From Setaria digitata (taxonomy: Eukaryota; Nematoda; Chromadorea; Rhabditida; Setariidae), in NCBI GenBank assembly GCA_003640385.1, contig RCAB01000727.1, positions 1 through 23,892 on the forward strand: DNA of 23,892 bases, read 5' to 3'. The notes under the pieces were generated by a model, which did not search any database, was not told the DNA's origin, and saw only the letters and a program-made list of their open reading frames with translations. Both the position numbers and the translations under genes were made by a program. The number at the start of each line of letters is the position of its first letter. The stretch's first letter is position 1. This document shows, one piece after another, positions 22,774-23,892 of the stretch.

Positions 22774-23674
22774 CTTTAAATAAGTGGATGGACTATTTCA
22801 TGGTGAAGATGTCAAGCAGGAAATCAGAAAAGAAATGTGGTAGAAAGCCGATCTATTAGAGCTATATATCCGGTGATTTATGATGGACATCAGTCCACAT
22901 TCGTCACTTTAATTTATGCAAGAGTAAGGAAGGCATAAGCCATTCAGCAAGTAAATAATTACTTTTGAAACAATTATCTTGTCACCAAAATCGCTGAACC
23001 CAACAAAATGCTTTTTAAAATATGTGAAACGGTGAGCAATAATGACTGATTAATTATCTTTTTTTTCTTAAAGCAAGCATCGTCAAAAAAAAAGAAAGAA
23101 AATAATAATAATAAATAAATAAAGGAAAAACTTTGCAAATTCCTCATTTCTAAATAAAATGAAATTTCTCAATGATTTTCAATTTAAAAAAAGAAAAAAT
23201 AAATAAATTACCACCACGCTTAAAATATCTGTCATTTTATTGGGAATTTTAAAAGTCCCAAATATGACAAAAGATTCAATTTTTCAGAGCTCTATCTAAT
23301 TTGGATTGAAATTTTTTGCAAACATTTAAAATGTATGGAAGAAAGTTTTGGAAGAAATAGTGAAATTTTTCTTCAACAAAATTGAAATATTTCGGCCACT
23401 TCTTCAATAAATCTAATTTTTCAAAATATATTACGAAAAATGAAATAATATTGGAAGGAGAAATGAAAAAGGAAAACGGCGAGAATCAGAATGGGAAAAA
23501 GGAAGATATAGAAAATTATTTTTAGATTGATTTGGTAAAATTTATTCATCTTTGTCAAAATATGTTCCGGATGTTAGTGTTATATAAAATGTTACTAAAT
23601 ATATACTTTTGGTTCTATTTTATTCTAAATTAGATTTCTAGAAATATATGTATGAGTAAAAATATGCTTTCAAT

Positions 23675-23788
23675 ATTAATTACTCTTATATATATATATA
23701 ATAAGTAATATTATAAATATATATATATATATTTTAATTATATATTATATTTTTTTTTATATATTTTTATATATATTAATTATATATT

Positions 23789-23829
<41 letters not shown>

Positions 23830-23889
23830 TTATTATTATTATTATTAATTACTCTTATATATATATATATATATAAGAGTGTAATTAAT
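23675..23889. repeat. AT-rich palindromic repeat block, MITE-like
   Basis: ATTAATTACTCTTATATATA occurs at 23675 and again at 23844, and its near inverse TAAGAGTGTAATTAAT ends at 23889. The last two form a palindrome (23844-23889) around a TA tract. The first and last copies form terminal inverted repeats of an approximately 215-bp block filled with (TA)n and (TTA)n. It may be a small non-autonomous element or a satellite; the window edge prevents a decision. Confidence 0.6.
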
Positions 23890-23892
23890 AAT

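Larger units (their letters stand above)
19517..23892. other. Unresolved, repeat-bearing flank upstream of the PPPY gene
   Basis: This should contain the upstream intron of the minus-strand gene and perhaps its 5' exons, but no exon with a matching donor phase was convincing. The best weak candidate ends near 20185 (reading PFDSAIC). Open frames at 20596-20808 (-), 20453-20678 (+), 19872-20145 (-, no Met) and 21369-21569 (+, Leu-rich translation of GTT/TTG repeats) are at chance length. Trinucleotide-like TTA/GTT repeats occupy about 21230-21455. Confidence 0.5.

Overview
The window reads as nuclear DNA of a nematode, most likely a clade III/filarial-type parasite. This is inferred from very A+T-rich DNA (estimated by eye at well over 70%), many long A or T homopolymers and (TA)n tracts, small introns (mostly 77-276 bp) ending in TTTCAG/TTGCAG-type acceptors, low gene density and no bacterial-style ORFs. 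No species can be assigned from sequence alone.

Two protein-coding genes can be supported, arranged tail to tail. (1) A complete atlastin (dynamin-superfamily ER membrane-fusion GTPase) lies on the + strand at 9376-12877. It has 11 exons and 531 codons before the stop, and all reading phases agree. It carries the P-loop GAFRKGKS, a switch I Thr, the switch II DTQG, the G4 RD, a helical middle domain and a C-terminal hydrophobic hairpin. Its intron 1 has no GT at the place where homology demands the donor, and its C-terminal tail is very short. A perfect CRE octamer (TGACGTCA) sits 55 bp upstream of the presumed ATG. (2) The last three exons of a minus-strand single-pass membrane protein lie at 19516-19404, 19172-19095 and 15036-14921. 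Together they encode one transmembrane helix, a Cys-containing juxtamembrane segment and a cytoplasmic tail with a PPPY (WW-domain ligand) motif. Its 5' part is not identified and may lie beyond the window. A 4.06-kb intron separates its last two exons; the intron contains a perfect inverted pair of bZIP half sites and several unassigned ORFs.

Layout: 1-9312 has no supportable gene; 9313-13070 is atlastin with its promoter element and polyadenylation signal; 12878-14920 is the tail-to-tail intergenic gap; 14921-19516 is the PPPY-protein 3' half; 19517-23892 is non-coding or unresolved sequence holding a 66-bp tandem duplication, AT microsatellites and a large AT-rich palindromic repeat at the right edge. 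The two genes have no evident functional link beyond both encoding membrane proteins.

In DNA this A+T-rich, open frames of 60-100 codons are expected by chance, so frames without splice-phase or family support are not annotated as genes. No tRNA, rRNA, CRISPR or recognisable transposase gene was seen.
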